A DNA stretch of 61,499 nt from Brevibacillus sp. (GTDB lineage: Bacteria; Bacillota; Bacilli; Brevibacillales; Brevibacillaceae): positions 1 through 61,499 of the forward strand of contig JACDOF010000017.1 of assembly GCA_017656235.1 (NCBI GenBank). Direction: 5' to 3'. Positions 28,833-39,270 of the stretch are shown here, one piece after another. The notes under the pieces were generated by a model that made no database searches, had not been told where the DNA came from, and saw nothing but the letters and a program-made list of their open reading frames with translations. Within the stretch, counting starts at the first letter, position 1. The number at the start of each line of letters is the position of its first letter. The translations under genes and the position numbers were made by a program.

Positions 28833-29687
28833 TTACACCCTGTTGCTGCTTCCAAACAAGCGCATTTTTCCTTTTACGACCTCTTTAATCGCTTCGCGGG
28901 CAGGTCCCAGGTATTTGCGGGGATCGATTTCATTCGGCTTTTCCGCCAGGATTTTGCGGATGGTTTCCGTGCATGCCACCTGGTTTTCCGTGTTGACGTT
29001 AATCTTGCCCACACCCAGGCTGATCGCTTTCCTGATCGATTCATCCGGTACGCCGGAACCGCCGTGCAGCACGATCGGCGCTCCTATGCTGCTGGCCACT
29101 TTTTCGATGATGTCGAAGCGGATTTTCGGTTCCCCCTTGTACATGCCGTGCGCCGTTCCGACGGCAATAGCCAAGTAGTCTACCTTGGTCTCTTCCCAGA
29201 AACGGATCGCTTCTTCCGGCTTGGCCAAGGTTGCGTCTTCTTCGTCCACCGAGAGGTCATCCTCTACGCCGCCAATCGTACCAAGCTCACCTTCAACGGA
29301 AACTCCCACCGCATGTGCCGCTTCCACCACCTGTTTGGTCAGGCGGATGTTCTCTTCCAACGGATAATGGGATCCGTCAAACATCACCGACGAGAAGCCG
29401 GCACGAATGCACTTCATCACCACTTCAAAGCTGCTGCCGTGGTCCAGGTGAAGGGCAACCGGAACTCCCGCGCGCTCTGCGGCCGCTTTGGCCATGGCAA
29501 CGGTATAGTCCAGGCCCATATAACGCATTGCCCCTTCGGACACACCGAAGATCACAGGCGATTTTTCCTCCATCGCCGCTTCCGTGATCGCCTGTGTAAA
29601 CTCCAGGTTGTTCAGGTTGAACTGGCCGACAGCATATTTATTCTTTTTGCTATCTTCAATAAACGCGGTCATCGGTACCAATGGCAT
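28833..29687 (-). CDS. fba: Fructose-bisphosphate aldolase class II
   Basis: Zinc aldolase of glycolysis. 284 residues starting at MPLVPMTAF. The zinc ligands are in VALHLDHGSSFEVV and GVSVEGELGTIGG, then GTAHGMYKGEPKI and VLHGGSGVPDE with SLGVGKINVNTEN. ATG 29687 is preferred; GGAGGAGG is 12 bases upstream, slightly long. First gene of fba-tal. Confidence 0.97.
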   Translation of the reverse strand: MPLVPMTAFIEDSKKNKYAVGQFNLNNLEFTQAITEAAMEEKSPVIFGVSEGAMRYMGLDYTVAMAKAAAERAGVPVALHLDHGSSFEVVMKCIRAGFSSVMFDGSHYPLEENIRLTKQVVEAAHAVGVSVEGELGTIGGVEDDLSVDEEDATLAKPEEAIRFWEETKVDYLAIAVGTAHGMYKGEPKIRFDIIEKVASSIGAPIVLHGGSGVPDESIRKAISLGVGKINVNTENQVACTETIRKILAEKPNEIDPRKYLGPAREAIKEVVKGKMRLFGSSNRV

Positions 29688-29728
29688 GACAGTATGATTC
29701 CTCCTCCGGGTGATCATGAACTCGGTTT

Positions 29729-29757
29729 ATTATACCACATGTATGTAGTTCTTAACA
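29729..29757 (-). promoter_or_regulatory. Extended -10 promoter of fba
   Basis: TGGTATAAT on the minus strand (29737-29729) is a perfect extended -10. The -35 position is poor (TGTTAA at 17 bases), as often seen with extended -10 promoters. It lies 42 bases before the fba ATG. Confidence 0.6.
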
Positions 29758-29767
29758 GTGCCGTACA

Positions 29768-30136
29768 TCAACATGCCAGCTGTTGATTGACGGCGTGGCG
29801 CAGCTCGTCAATATCAAACGGTTTGGTAAAATGGGTCAGCGCGCCAAGCTGGGTGGCTTCCTTGATCATGTCCAGTTCTCCATAGGCCGTCATCATGATG
29901 ACCTTGATGTTCTTGTCAATACTTTTGATGTGTTTGAGGATCTCAATGCCGTCCATGCCGGGTATCTTCATGTCAAGAATGACGAGATGCGGAGATTCCT
30001 TTTGCACAATCTCCAAGGCCTGTTTGCCGTTTGCAGCTTGAAACGTGGCGTACCCTTCCTTGCCCAGAACTTCATACAACAGAATGCGGATTCCATACTG
30101 ATCGTCCACTACCAATATTTTTTTCTGCTGCTGCAT
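29768..30136 (-). CDS. spo0F: Sporulation phosphorelay response regulator Spo0F
   Basis: Single receiver domain, 122 residues. Acid pocket VVDDQYGIR near residue 10, phospho-acceptor Asp in [13 protein letters not shown] (residue about 54), switch Thr in MMTAYGE, Lys in THFTKPFD. No output domain. It carries phosphate from sensor kinases to Spo0B. A sigma-H promoter is visible 50 bases upstream, and the pyrG-spo0F-fba order is the conserved one. Confidence 0.96.
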   Translation of the reverse strand: MQQQKKILVVDDQYGIRILLYEVLGKEGYATFQAANGKQALEIVQKESPHLVILDMKIPGMDGIEILKHIKSIDKNIKVIMMTAYGELDMIKEATQLGALTHFTKPFDIDELRHAVNQQLAC

Positions 30137-30186
30137 CTGCCTTTTCCCCCTCTCGACTCTACATCCTCAAAATAACCTTTCTCAAA

Positions 30187-30213
30187 ATTCGCTAGTAATC
30201 TGGAAAATCCTGC
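30187..30213 (-). promoter_or_regulatory. Sigma-H promoter of spo0F
   Basis: Minus strand GCAGGATTT (30213-30205) fits RnAGGAwww; after 11 bases AGCGAAT (30193-30187) fits RnnGAAT. Transcription would start near 30180, about 45 bases before the ATG. No confident Spo0A box was found near it. Confidence 0.8.
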
Positions 30214-30328
30214 TGAATCAGCGCGGTCATTTTCACAAAAGTTGCGGGTAAGGGGATTGGGCTGATAAAGAGGAGGGCTGTGGAACAGAAAGGCGATAAA
30301 CAAACAGCTTTTTCCGGCCAAACAGAAT

Positions 30329-30353
30329 GGTGGATGCCCACGAGGCATCCACC
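30329..30353 (-). terminator. Hairpin after pyrG
   Basis: Perfect 10-bp stem GGTGGATGCC/GGCATCCACC with a 5-base loop, 57 bases after the pyrG stop. Only ATTCTGTTT follows, so termination may be weak or the hairpin may protect the 3' end. The rest of the 273-base pyrG-spo0F gap holds only the sigma-H promoter. Confidence 0.5.
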
Positions 30354-30409
30354 GGCAAGGTATGTCATCAGTTGCAGAGAAAGGGACGAGAGCAGCTGGT
30401 CCGCCCCAT

Positions 30410-32062
<1,653 letters not shown>

Positions 32063-32104
32063 TCAAAAGCAGCCGATAAGCGGAATCCGGTGAGGATGGC
32101 TCCC

Positions 32105-32162
32105 AAAAAAAGAAAAAAACAAAAGCGTTGCCTATCCCGCCAAGCAGGTAGGGGCACTTTTG
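32105..32162 (-). terminator. Leader terminator (attenuator) upstream of pyrG
   Basis: The stem starts and ends CAAAAGTG.../...CGCTTTTG with a C-rich 5' arm (GCCCCTACC), and is followed on the minus strand by seven T, C, seven T (32119-32105). It lies 76 bases before the pyrG GTG and 43 bases after a predicted transcript start at GGGC. In B. subtilis, CTP shortage leads to reiterative G addition at such a start, and the poly-G pairs with the C/U-rich arm to prevent termination. Confidence 0.85.
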
Positions 32163-32201
32163 TTTTATAGCGTTCCCATATATGGTATCCCTTCATGTGA
32201 A

Positions 32202-32242
32202 GCCCAAGGAGTATTTTATACTGTTTTAAATATGGAAGTCAA
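32202..32242 (-). promoter_or_regulatory. pyrG promoter and GGGC initiation site
   Basis: Minus strand TTGACT (32242-32237), TATAAAAT (32220-32213), then seven bases to GGGC (32205-32202). Taking TAAAAT as -10 puts the start exactly at the first G; the spacer is then 18. The initial GGGC is the motif needed for reiterative transcription at pyrG in Gram-positive bacteria. The promoter begins right after the rpoE stop. Confidence 0.8.
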
Positions 32243-32246
32243 CCCG

Positions 32247-32789
32247 CTAAAAGTCGTCATTTTCCTCGTCTATCTCTTCTATCGCCTCGTCGTTTATCTC
32301 TTCGTCTTCGTCGAAGATGTCGTCCTCTTCTTCAAGGATCTCTTCATCATCAAGTGCTTCATCATCCAGATCGTCATCGTCGAATTCGTCGTCATCGTCC
32401 AGCAGCTCGATCTCATCTTCATCGTCGAACTCTTCCACCAGATCATCTTCGACTTCTTCATCGTAGTCGAAGTCGTCATCCAGCGGAACTTTTTTCTTCT
32501 TGCCGCTTTCATGGGTCTCTTCGACCGTCTCCATCGGATACCAGCGCTTCAAGCCCCAGATATTGTCCCCCAGGCAGACAAATCGGCCGTCGATGTTCAC
32601 TTCGGTATAAACCTGGGCAATCATCTTCATCATTTCTTCTTCTGACATGTTCCGCAGCGCGGCTATCTGGTTCATCAAATCGCGAAAGTTTTGCGGTTGA
32701 TTGGTCTCTTTCAAAATCTCAAATGCAATGTCGACCATTGCCATCTCGTTCAGTTTTTCCGGTGGAATATGTTGAAGTAGTTGACTCAA
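32247..32789 (-). CDS. rpoE: RNA polymerase delta subunit
   Basis: Delta promotes RNA polymerase recycling. About 180 residues: an N-terminal globular HARE-HTH domain (EKLNEMAMVDIAFEILKE ... YTEVNIDGRFVCLGDNIWGLKRWYP) followed by an almost purely acidic Asp/Glu tail from about residue 95. The start is TTG 32789 with AAAGGA nine bases upstream; the frame is open to 32810 but the site would then be inside the gene. Between icmF and pyrG; in B. subtilis the neighbour is acdA/fadF, so the acyl-CoA cluster next door is consistent. Confidence 0.93.
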   Translation of the reverse strand: MSQLLQHIPPEKLNEMAMVDIAFEILKETNQPQNFRDLMNQIAALRNMSEEEMMKMIAQVYTEVNIDGRFVCLGDNIWGLKRWYPMETVEETHESGKKKKVPLDDDFDYDEEVEDDLVEEFDDEDEIELLDDDDEFDDDDLDDEALDDEEILEEEDDIFDEDEEINDEAIEEIDEENDDF

Positions 32790-32840
32790 CCCGGGCACGT
32801 CCTTTCCCAACGATAACTTGGCTAGTTTACAGTATTCCTT

Positions 32841-32868
32841 ATTTTACTGGAAAATGCAAGCGATGCAA
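32841..32868 (-). promoter_or_regulatory. Sigma-A promoter of rpoE
   Basis: Minus strand TTGCAT (32868-32863), 16-base spacer, TAAAAT (32846-32841). It overlaps the end of the icmF terminator region and gives a leader of about 45 bases. Confidence 0.55.
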
Positions 32869-32874
32869 GAGGGG

Positions 32875-32916
32875 AAAAGAAAAACGGCCGCACCCTCCTG
32901 ACGCGGCACGACCGTT
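32875..32916 (-). terminator. Terminator of icmF
   Basis: AACGG/CCGTT and CCGC/GCGG stems separated by a short bulge, then TTTTTCTTTT on the minus strand. It begins nine bases after the icmF stop. Confidence 0.75.
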
Positions 32917-32924
32917 GTTGTCCG

Positions 32925-35900
32925 CTACATGTTGCGGCGATACTGTCCGCCCACTTCGTACAGCGCTCTGCTGATCTGGCCGAGCGAGGCCACTTTTACC
33001 GTCTCCATCAGCTCGGCAAAGATGTTGCCGCCGGAGACGGCCACCTCCTGCAGCCGCTTAAGGGCCCGCGGTGCCTCCTCACGATGCCGCTCCTGAAAGG
33101 CGCGCAGGTTTTGGATTTGCTGTTCTTTCTCCTCTTCGGTGGCACGGGCCAGTTCGATGTCGTAATCTTCCTCCGACGCGTTGGGGTTGAGAAACGTGTT
33201 GACCCCGATGATCGGCAAGTCGCCGGAGTGTTTTTTCAATTCGTAATACATGGATTCGTCCTGAATCTTGCCGCGCTGATACTGGGTCTCCATTGCTCCC
33301 AACACGCCGCCGCGGGCGTTGAGCCGTTCAAACTCCATGAGAACCGCTTCCTCCACCAGATCGGTCAGTTCTTCGATGATAAACGAACCTTGCAGCGGAT
33401 TTTCGTTTTTGGCCAAGCCAAACTCCTTGTTGATGATCATCTGAATGGCCATTGCCCGCCGCACCGAGTTTTCCGTTGGAGTCGTGATGGCTTCGTCATA
33501 CGCATTGGTATGCAGCGAGTTGCAGTTGTCGTAGATGGCGATCAGCGCCTGCAGAGTCGTGCGGATGTCGTTAAAGTCCATCTCCTGCGCGTGCAGGGAG
33601 CGCCCCGATGTCTGGATGTGATACTTCAGCTTCTGGCTGCGCTCGTTGGCACCATAACGGTACTTCATTGCCGTCGCCCAGATGCGCCGCGCTACCCTGC
33701 CAATCACCGTGTATTCTGGATCGAGACCGTTGGAGAAGAAAAAGGACAGATTGGGCGCAAAATCATCCACGTGCATCCCGCGGCTCAGGTAATACTCCAC
33801 GTACGTGAAGCCATTGGCCAGCGTAAACGCCAGTTGGGTAATCGGGTTGGCCCCCGCTTCGGCGATATGGTAGCCGGAAATGGAGACCGAATAGTAGTTT
33901 CGTACATTGTGATCGATGAAGTACTGCTGGATGTCGCCCATCATCCGCAGGGCAAACTCGGTTGAAAAGATGCAGGTGTTTTGCCCTTGGTCTTCTTTTA
34001 AAATGTCGGCCTGCACCGTTCCGCGGACGGTGGATAACGTGAACGCCTTGATCTGCTGGTACTCCTCCGCGGTGGGCTGCCGCCCTTCCCGCTCGACAAA
34101 TTTCTCCACCTGCTGGTCGATCGCTGTGTTCATAAACATCGCCAAAATCATCGGAGCCGGTCCGTTGATCGTCATCGAGACCGACGTGCTGGGGGCGCAC
34201 AGGTCAAAACCGGCGTACAGCTTCTTCATGTCGTCCAGCGTACAGACGCTGACGCCGCTATTCCCGATCTTGCCGTAGATGTCCGGTCGGTAGTCGGGAT
34301 CTTCCCCGTAGAGAGTAACACTGTCAAAAGCTGTACTAAGCCGCTTCGCTTCATCATTTTTCGACAGAAAGTGAAAACGGCGGTTGGTCCGCTCCGGCGT
34401 TCCTTCTCCGGCAAACTGGCGGCGCGGTTCTTCTCCTTCGCGCTTGAAAGGGAAGACGCCCGCCGTAAACGGGAATTGACCAGGCACATTTTCTTTCAGC
34501 GACCACTTCAGAATCTCGCCCCAATCGGCGAAATCGGGCAGACAAACCTTGGGAATCCGCGTTCCGGAGAGCGATTCGGAATACAGGTTGGTCACAATCT
34601 CTTTGTCGCGGATTTTAGTGACAAATTGATCTTGTCTGTATGCCTCCTTCAGCCTGGGCCAATTGTCAAGGATCTTCCGGCATTCCGGATGGAGCTGCGC
34701 TTCAAAATGAGCCACTTGCCGTTCCAGTACAGCGACCACCTCTTCTGCCGCCGGTTCGCCGGAAGCGAGCACCGCTTCCTTGGCGCCTTGCAGTTGGAAC
34801 AGCTTGCGGGCGATTGCCGCCTGTTCCGCGGTAAACGTCCGATACCAGCGGACAGTGTTGGCGATCTCCTGCAAGTAGTTGATTCTTTCCGCCGGGATCA
34901 GCGACGGTTTGTGGATGGAGATCGGGGTTGGATCCAGATGCTCGACAGGCCAGTCGACACCCGTTTTCTGAACGAGCGCTCGCATGACAGCCGCAAAAAG
35001 GACATTGGTGCCGGGATCGTTAAACTGGCTGGCGATGGTCCCATAAACCGGGATTTGTTCGTCCGGCAGATCAAAGGCGTTATGGTTGCGGCGATACTGC
35101 TTGCGCACTTCGCGCAGCGCGTCTTCCGAGCCTTTACGGTCAAACTTGTTGATCGCCACAATGTCGGCGAAGTCGAGCATGTCGATCTTCTCCAACTGGG
35201 TCGGTGCGCCATACTCGCTGGTCATCACGTACATCGCCACGTCGCAAACCTCCGCAACCTGGGCATCCCCCTGGCCGATGCCGCTCGTTTCCACGATGAC
35301 CAGGTCAAACCCGGCTGCTTTCACCACTTTGAGGGCATCATGGATGGCAGCAGACAGCTCCGAGCCAGATTTGCGCGTGGCCAGACTGCGCATGTATACG
35401 CGCGGCGTTTGGTTGGAATTCATCCGGATGCGGTCGCCCAACAGTGCTCCGCCCGTTTTTTGCTTGGAAGGATCAATGGAGAGAATGGCAACGGTTTTTT
35501 CGGAATAGGTGTTGAGAAAACGGCGAACCAGTTCGTCGGTCAACGAGCTCTTTCCTGCTCCGCCTGTACCGGTAATCCCCAAAACCGGAATCACCCGCTC
35601 CGGCTTCGGCAGTTTTTCCGAAACAGGAGCAAACAGATCCGGCTGCTGTACGGCGTACTCGGCCAGCGAGATCAGCCTGGCCACGGCCTTGTGATTCTGC
35701 CGGATCAGTTCATCCAGCTCGTTTTCCAACTGCTTGACGGTTGGAAAATCGGTTTCCCGCAGCATCAGATTAATCATGCCCTGCAGGCCAAGATTGCGTC
35801 CGTCATCAGGCGAGAAAATCTTGCTGACGCCGTAGGCTTCCAGTTCCCGGATCTCCCGCGGCACGATCACACCTCCGCCGCCGCCAAACACCCGGATATG

Positions 35901-36176
35901 ACCTGCTCCGCGCTCCCGCAGCAGGTCGATCATGTACTTGAAGTATTCCATGTGACCGCCTTGGTAGGAGCTGACAGCGATGCCCTGGACATCCTCCTGA
36001 ATGGCGGCCGTAACCACTTCCTCCACGGAGCGGTTGTGACCAAGGTGGATCACTTCCGCGCCCGACGCCTGCAGGATACGGCGCATGATGTTAATGGAAG
36101 CGTCGTGTCCATCGTAGAGACTGGCCGCGGTTACAAAACGAATCTTGTTGACCGGTCGGTACGCTACCGTTTCCAA
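32925..36176 (-). CDS. icmF: Fused isobutyryl-CoA mutase IcmF
   Basis: Adenosylcobalamin enzyme interconverting isobutyryl-CoA and n-butyryl-CoA. About 1083 residues in the IcmF order: B12-binding domain (residues 10-140; base-off motif DGHDASINI with His24), central MeaB-like G-domain (P-loop GTGGAGKSS near 203, NKFDRKG), then the mutase TIM barrel (about 530-1083; [37 protein letters not shown]). The start is TTG 36176 with GAGGAGG eight bases upstream; 27 codons above it are not family-like. It is the last gene of the cluster and ends in a terminator. Related fused mutases using pivalyl- or isovaleryl-CoA cannot be excluded without active-site alignment. Confidence 0.94.
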   Translation of the reverse strand: METVAYRPVNKIRFVTAASLYDGHDASINIMRRILQASGAEVIHLGHNRSVEEVVTAAIQEDVQGIAVSSYQGGHMEYFKYMIDLLRERGAGHIRVFGGGGGVIVPREIRELEAYGVSKIFSPDDGRNLGLQGMINLMLRETDFPTVKQLENELDELIRQNHKAVARLISLAEYAVQQPDLFAPVSEKLPKPERVIPVLGITGTGGAGKSSLTDELVRRFLNTYSEKTVAILSIDPSKQKTGGALLGDRIRMNSNQTPRVYMRSLATRKSGSELSAAIHDALKVVKAAGFDLVIVETSGIGQGDAQVAEVCDVAMYVMTSEYGAPTQLEKIDMLDFADIVAINKFDRKGSEDALREVRKQYRRNHNAFDLPDEQIPVYGTIASQFNDPGTNVLFAAVMRALVQKTGVDWPVEHLDPTPISIHKPSLIPAERINYLQEIANTVRWYRTFTAEQAAIARKLFQLQGAKEAVLASGEPAAEEVVAVLERQVAHFEAQLHPECRKILDNWPRLKEAYRQDQFVTKIRDKEIVTNLYSESLSGTRIPKVCLPDFADWGEILKWSLKENVPGQFPFTAGVFPFKREGEEPRRQFAGEGTPERTNRRFHFLSKNDEAKRLSTAFDSVTLYGEDPDYRPDIYGKIGNSGVSVCTLDDMKKLYAGFDLCAPSTSVSMTINGPAPMILAMFMNTAIDQQVEKFVEREGRQPTAEEYQQIKAFTLSTVRGTVQADILKEDQGQNTCIFSTEFALRMMGDIQQYFIDHNVRNYYSVSISGYHIAEAGANPITQLAFTLANGFTYVEYYLSRGMHVDDFAPNLSFFFSNGLDPEYTVIGRVARRIWATAMKYRYGANERSQKLKYHIQTSGRSLHAQEMDFNDIRTTLQALIAIYDNCNSLHTNAYDEAITTPTENSVRRAMAIQMIINKEFGLAKNENPLQGSFIIEELTDLVEEAVLMEFERLNARGGVLGAMETQYQRGKIQDESMYYELKKHSGDLPIIGVNTFLNPNASEEDYDIELARATEEEKEQQIQNLRAFQERHREEAPRALKRLQEVAVSGGNIFAELMETVKVASLGQISRALYEVGGQYRRNM

Positions 36177-36288
36177 ACTTGCTCCCTCCTCAAACAGGCG
36201 GCCCTTTCGCTGGTACCGCCTGTGTTTTCTCACACCATCAGCAAAATCTTGCAGCATGGATCTGATTGTTCCGGCTCTCCTCTTCCGC

Positions 36289-36927
36289 CTACCGGGTCGA
36301 TTGAACGCTGATGTCGCGCAGCAGCAGGGCCGTTTGTTTTTCTGTGTACTCTTCCAGGGTGTAGTCTTTCTTGAGCGTCCAGCGGCGAAACACCCACATC
36401 TCCCCCAGGACCATGATGTTATGAGCCATCAGCTTGACGTGTTTCTCGTCAATCGAGATGGAGCCGTCGGCAATGCCTTTGCGCAAAATCTCTTCAAATA
36501 TCTCGGCGATTTCTTCCTCCCGGCGCAGCACATAACGCATCGTGTCTCCCGGCAGCGATTTGGTTTCCTGGTAGATCAGCAGTACGCGGTCGCTCATCTG
36601 ATCCATCACGCGGAAAAAACTGCGCAGGGCCATCTTCAGGATCTTGAGACCGGTTCCCTGGTAGGTAATCGCTTCTCTGAGCCGATTCTCCACCTCGGCG
36701 TGAATTGCGTCACAGACGAGGTACAGGACATCTTCCTTGGACTCGATGTATTCGTACAAGGTGCCGATGCTAAAACCGGAAGCGCGGGCGATTTCACGCG
36801 TTGTCGTCTTGTGAAAGCCTTTGTGAATAAACAGATCAACCGCCGCCTCGATGATCTGTTCGCGCCGCTTTTCAATCAGTTTGGGATCTTTGACCAAAGA
36901 CGGGATTGCTTTCTTTCGTTCAGACAC
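36289..36927 (-). CDS. TetR-family regulator of the acyl-CoA cluster (FadR-like)
   Basis: About 212 residues. N-terminal TetR helix-turn-helix at about residues 18-65 ([41 protein letters not shown]), followed by an all-helical ligand domain. GTG 36927 is chosen because GAGGTG is eight bases upstream; a GTG at 36936 overlaps that site. It lies inside the cluster between meaB and icmF, with its own promoter (37005-37033) and an inverted repeat between promoter and gene, which suggests autorepression. A FadR-type box and related palindromes occur at other promoters of this cluster. Acyl-CoA ligand is inferred by context. Confidence 0.85.
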   Translation of the reverse strand: MSERKKAIPSLVKDPKLIEKRREQIIEAAVDLFIHKGFHKTTTREIARASGFSIGTLYEYIESKEDVLYLVCDAIHAEVENRLREAITYQGTGLKILKMALRSFFRVMDQMSDRVLLIYQETKSLPGDTMRYVLRREEEIAEIFEEILRKGIADGSISIDEKHVKLMAHNIMVLGEMWVFRRWTLKKDYTLEEYTEKQTALLLRDISVQSTR

Positions 36928-36946
36928 TGGATACACACCTCGCGAA

Positions 36947-36970
36947 CTGACTGAGCGTTTAGTCGGTCAG
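36947..36970 (-). promoter_or_regulatory. Inverted-repeat operator of the TetR gene
   Basis: Arms CTGACtGA and TCgGTCAG (7 of 8 paired) flank an 8-base centre. It lies 20 bases before the GTG start and downstream of the promoter, the place for an autorepression site. It contains the half-site TGAGCG seen in the palindromes at 42668 and 45073. Confidence 0.55.
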
Positions 36971-37004
36971 GATGACCAGATAAGAATTGGCTTGCTTTGC
37001 TCTC

Positions 37005-37033
37005 ATTATACGACGAGAACCCTGCAGCCACAA
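37005..37033 (-). promoter_or_regulatory. Sigma-A promoter of tetR-icmF
   Basis: Minus strand TTGTGG (37033-37028), 17-base spacer, perfect TATAAT (37010-37005). The -35 is weak. It lets tetR and icmF be expressed apart from the upstream oxidation genes. Confidence 0.6.
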
Positions 37034-37036
37034 TCC

Positions 37037-37996
37037 TTATTTTGCGCGGAACTCGGCAAGGTCAAACCAGCTATGGACGATCTCTGCCGCCGCAGAATAA
37101 GGATCTTCCCGTCTGGCCGCCACCGCTTCCAGCCTCTCGGCATAAGAGCCGGACACAAGCCTCTGCTGGATTGCCTGCGCTACCTGATAGCTTACGATGT
37201 CCAGCACCTCCTCCCGCAAATGGCGGGAGCGCCGTTCCTCCCACAGGCCGCTTTCCTTCAGAAAGGAATGGTGCTTTTCCACCTGCTGCCAGAGTTCATC
37301 GATCCCCTGCTTTTGGGTGGAAATCGTTTTGACCACCGGCGGTCGCCAGGCGGCGTCGTGTTTTACCAAATCCAGCATCTGTTCTACTTCCGTCTCCAGT
37401 TTGCCTACACCGGGCAGGTCCGCCTTGTTGATCACAAACAGGTCAGCGATTTCCATAATTCCTGCCTTGAACGCCTGCACGGAATCCCCGCCGCCGGGCG
37501 TAAGCACCACGATCGTCGTATCGGCGATGTTCATCACGTCCAACTCCGATTGCCCCACGCCAACGGTCTCGATCAGCACCACATCGCAGCCGTAGGCGTC
37601 CATCACCCGTACCGCATCCTTGGTGTTGCGGGAGAGGCCGCCGAGACTGCCGCGTGTGCCCATGCTGCGAATAAAGACGCCGCTGTCCACCGCGTGGTGC
37701 TGCATGCGCACCCTGTCCCCCAGCAGTGCGCCTCCCGTAAAGGGACTGGTCGGATCGACCGCCGCCACGCCTACAGTCAAGCCCTGCGCACGCAGGAAGC
37801 CGATCAGGACGTCCACCAGCGAGCTTTTCCCCGCACCCGGTGAGCCGGTGATGCCAATCAACCTGGCCCGACCCGTGTGGGGAAAAATCTCCCGCAATAT
37901 TTGCGCCCTCTCCGGATAGTCGTTTTCGATACAGGTGATGGCGCGGGCTGCTCCCCGTACATCACCGGCGAGGATTCGTTTGGAAATATCGTGCAT
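37037..37996 (-). CDS. meaB: Methylmalonyl-CoA mutase-associated GTPase MeaB
   Basis: G3E-type GTPase that loads and protects acyl-CoA mutases. 319 residues: P-loop [47 protein letters not shown] (switch), VINKADLPG. IcmF already carries its own MeaB-like domain, and no separate methylmalonyl-CoA mutase lies in this window, so its partner is either IcmF or a mutase elsewhere. ATG 37996 with GGAGGG upstream. Confidence 0.94.
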   Translation of the reverse strand: MHDISKRILAGDVRGAARAITCIENDYPERAQILREIFPHTGRARLIGITGSPGAGKSSLVDVLIGFLRAQGLTVGVAAVDPTSPFTGGALLGDRVRMQHHAVDSGVFIRSMGTRGSLGGLSRNTKDAVRVMDAYGCDVVLIETVGVGQSELDVMNIADTTIVVLTPGGGDSVQAFKAGIMEIADLFVINKADLPGVGKLETEVEQMLDLVKHDAAWRPPVVKTISTQKQGIDELWQQVEKHHSFLKESGLWEERRSRHLREEVLDIVSYQVAQAIQQRLVSGSYAERLEAVAARREDPYSAAAEIVHSWFDLAEFRAK

Positions 37997-38085
37997 GTCG
38001 AGACTGCCCTCCGTCTGTTGAAAGCGGCTTTTTGGGGCCGTCCGCCCTGTTGTCCAACGATGTCCGGACGGCCCATGCGCTCCGG

Positions 38086-39228
38086 TTATTTCTTGAGCAG
38101 GTAATTGCTGATGACCAAGCGCTGGATTTCGTTGGTCCCTTCGTAAATCTGCGTGATCTTGGCGTCACGCATGAAGCGTTCGACCGGATACTCGCGGGTG
38201 TAGCCGTATCCGCCAAACACCTGTACAGCTTCCGTGGCAACCTCCATGGCAATGTCGCCGGCAAACAGCTTGGACATCGCTGATGCCTGACCATAGGGAA
38301 GCCCCTGATCCTCCAGCCATGCCGCCTGGTAGGTGAGCAGGCGGGCTGCCTCTATTTTCGTGGCCATGTCGGCCAGTTTAAACGCAATGGCCTGCTGCTT
38401 GGCGATTGGCTTGCCAAACTGATGCCGCTCTTTGGCGTAGGCCAGTGCGTGATCCAATGCTCCCTGGGCGATCCCCAGCGCCTGTGCGGCAATCCCGTTG
38501 CGTCCGCCATCCAGCGTCATCATGGCAATGGTGAACCCTTGACCCTCTTCTCCCAGCAGATTGGCTGCCGGAACGCGTGCGTTTTCGAAAATCACTTCCA
38601 GCGTCGGCGACGAACGGATGCCCAGTTTCTTCTCTTTTTTGCCCATCGAAAAACCTGGCGTTCCTTTCTCGACGATAAACGCGCTGATTCCTTTGTGCTT
38701 TAAAGCGGGATCGGTGACCGCAAAGACGATGTAAATGTCAGCCACTCCGCCGTTGGTAATGAAGATCTTGCTGCCGTTCAACACGTAGTGATCCCCGTCT
38801 TTGACCGCTGTCGTGCGCATTCCGGCTGCATCAGAGCCGGAGCCCGGCTCGGTCAGGCAGTACGCCCCGATTTTTTTCCCCTCGGCGAGCGGCCTGAGAA
38901 ACGTTTGTTTCTGTTCTTCCGTTCCAAACTTGTATATCGGCCAACTGGCCAGAGACACGTGGGCAGAAAGCGTCACGCCGACGGAGGCATCGACACGGGA
39001 CAGCTCTTCCACAGCCAGCACGTAGCTCAGGTAATCGGCTCCTGCACCACCGTACTTTTCCGGCCAGGGAATCCCGGTCAGCCCCAGTTCCGCCATCTGG
39101 TCAAAGATCTCCCGGTCAAACCGCTCCTCCTCGTCACGCTCGGCCGCCGTCGGTGCCACCTGCGTCTCAGCGAAGTCGCGGACCATCTTGCGAATCATCT
39201 CTTGCTCTTCTGTCAGACGGAAGTCCAT
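38086..39228 (-). CDS. Acyl-CoA dehydrogenase (first copy)
   Basis: FAD enzyme of beta-oxidation. 380 residues. [17 protein letters not shown] at the start; [19 protein letters not shown] and KIFITNGG (FAD/substrate loop); catalytic-base region [35 protein letters not shown]. About 60 percent identical by eye to the neighbouring copy. It resembles short-chain or butyryl-CoA dehydrogenases; chain length is not decided. ATG 39228 with TAGGAG upstream; GTG 39240 is less likely. Confidence 0.93.
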   Translation of the reverse strand: MDFRLTEEQEMIRKMVRDFAETQVAPTAAERDEEERFDREIFDQMAELGLTGIPWPEKYGGAGADYLSYVLAVEELSRVDASVGVTLSAHVSLASWPIYKFGTEEQKQTFLRPLAEGKKIGAYCLTEPGSGSDAAGMRTTAVKDGDHYVLNGSKIFITNGGVADIYIVFAVTDPALKHKGISAFIVEKGTPGFSMGKKEKKLGIRSSPTLEVIFENARVPAANLLGEEGQGFTIAMMTLDGGRNGIAAQALGIAQGALDHALAYAKERHQFGKPIAKQQAIAFKLADMATKIEAARLLTYQAAWLEDQGLPYGQASAMSKLFAGDIAMEVATEAVQVFGGYGYTREYPVERFMRDAKITQIYEGTNEIQRLVISNYLLKK

Positions 39229-39270
39229 CTCGTTCCACACTCCTAACCGCTTTCCGCGTATGGTTTATCA

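Noticed and set aside
34371-36311. 646-codon plus-strand ORF
   Set aside because: It is the exact antisense of icmF, whose protein shows all family motifs. The plus-strand translation has no recognisable domain and no good ribosome-binding site.
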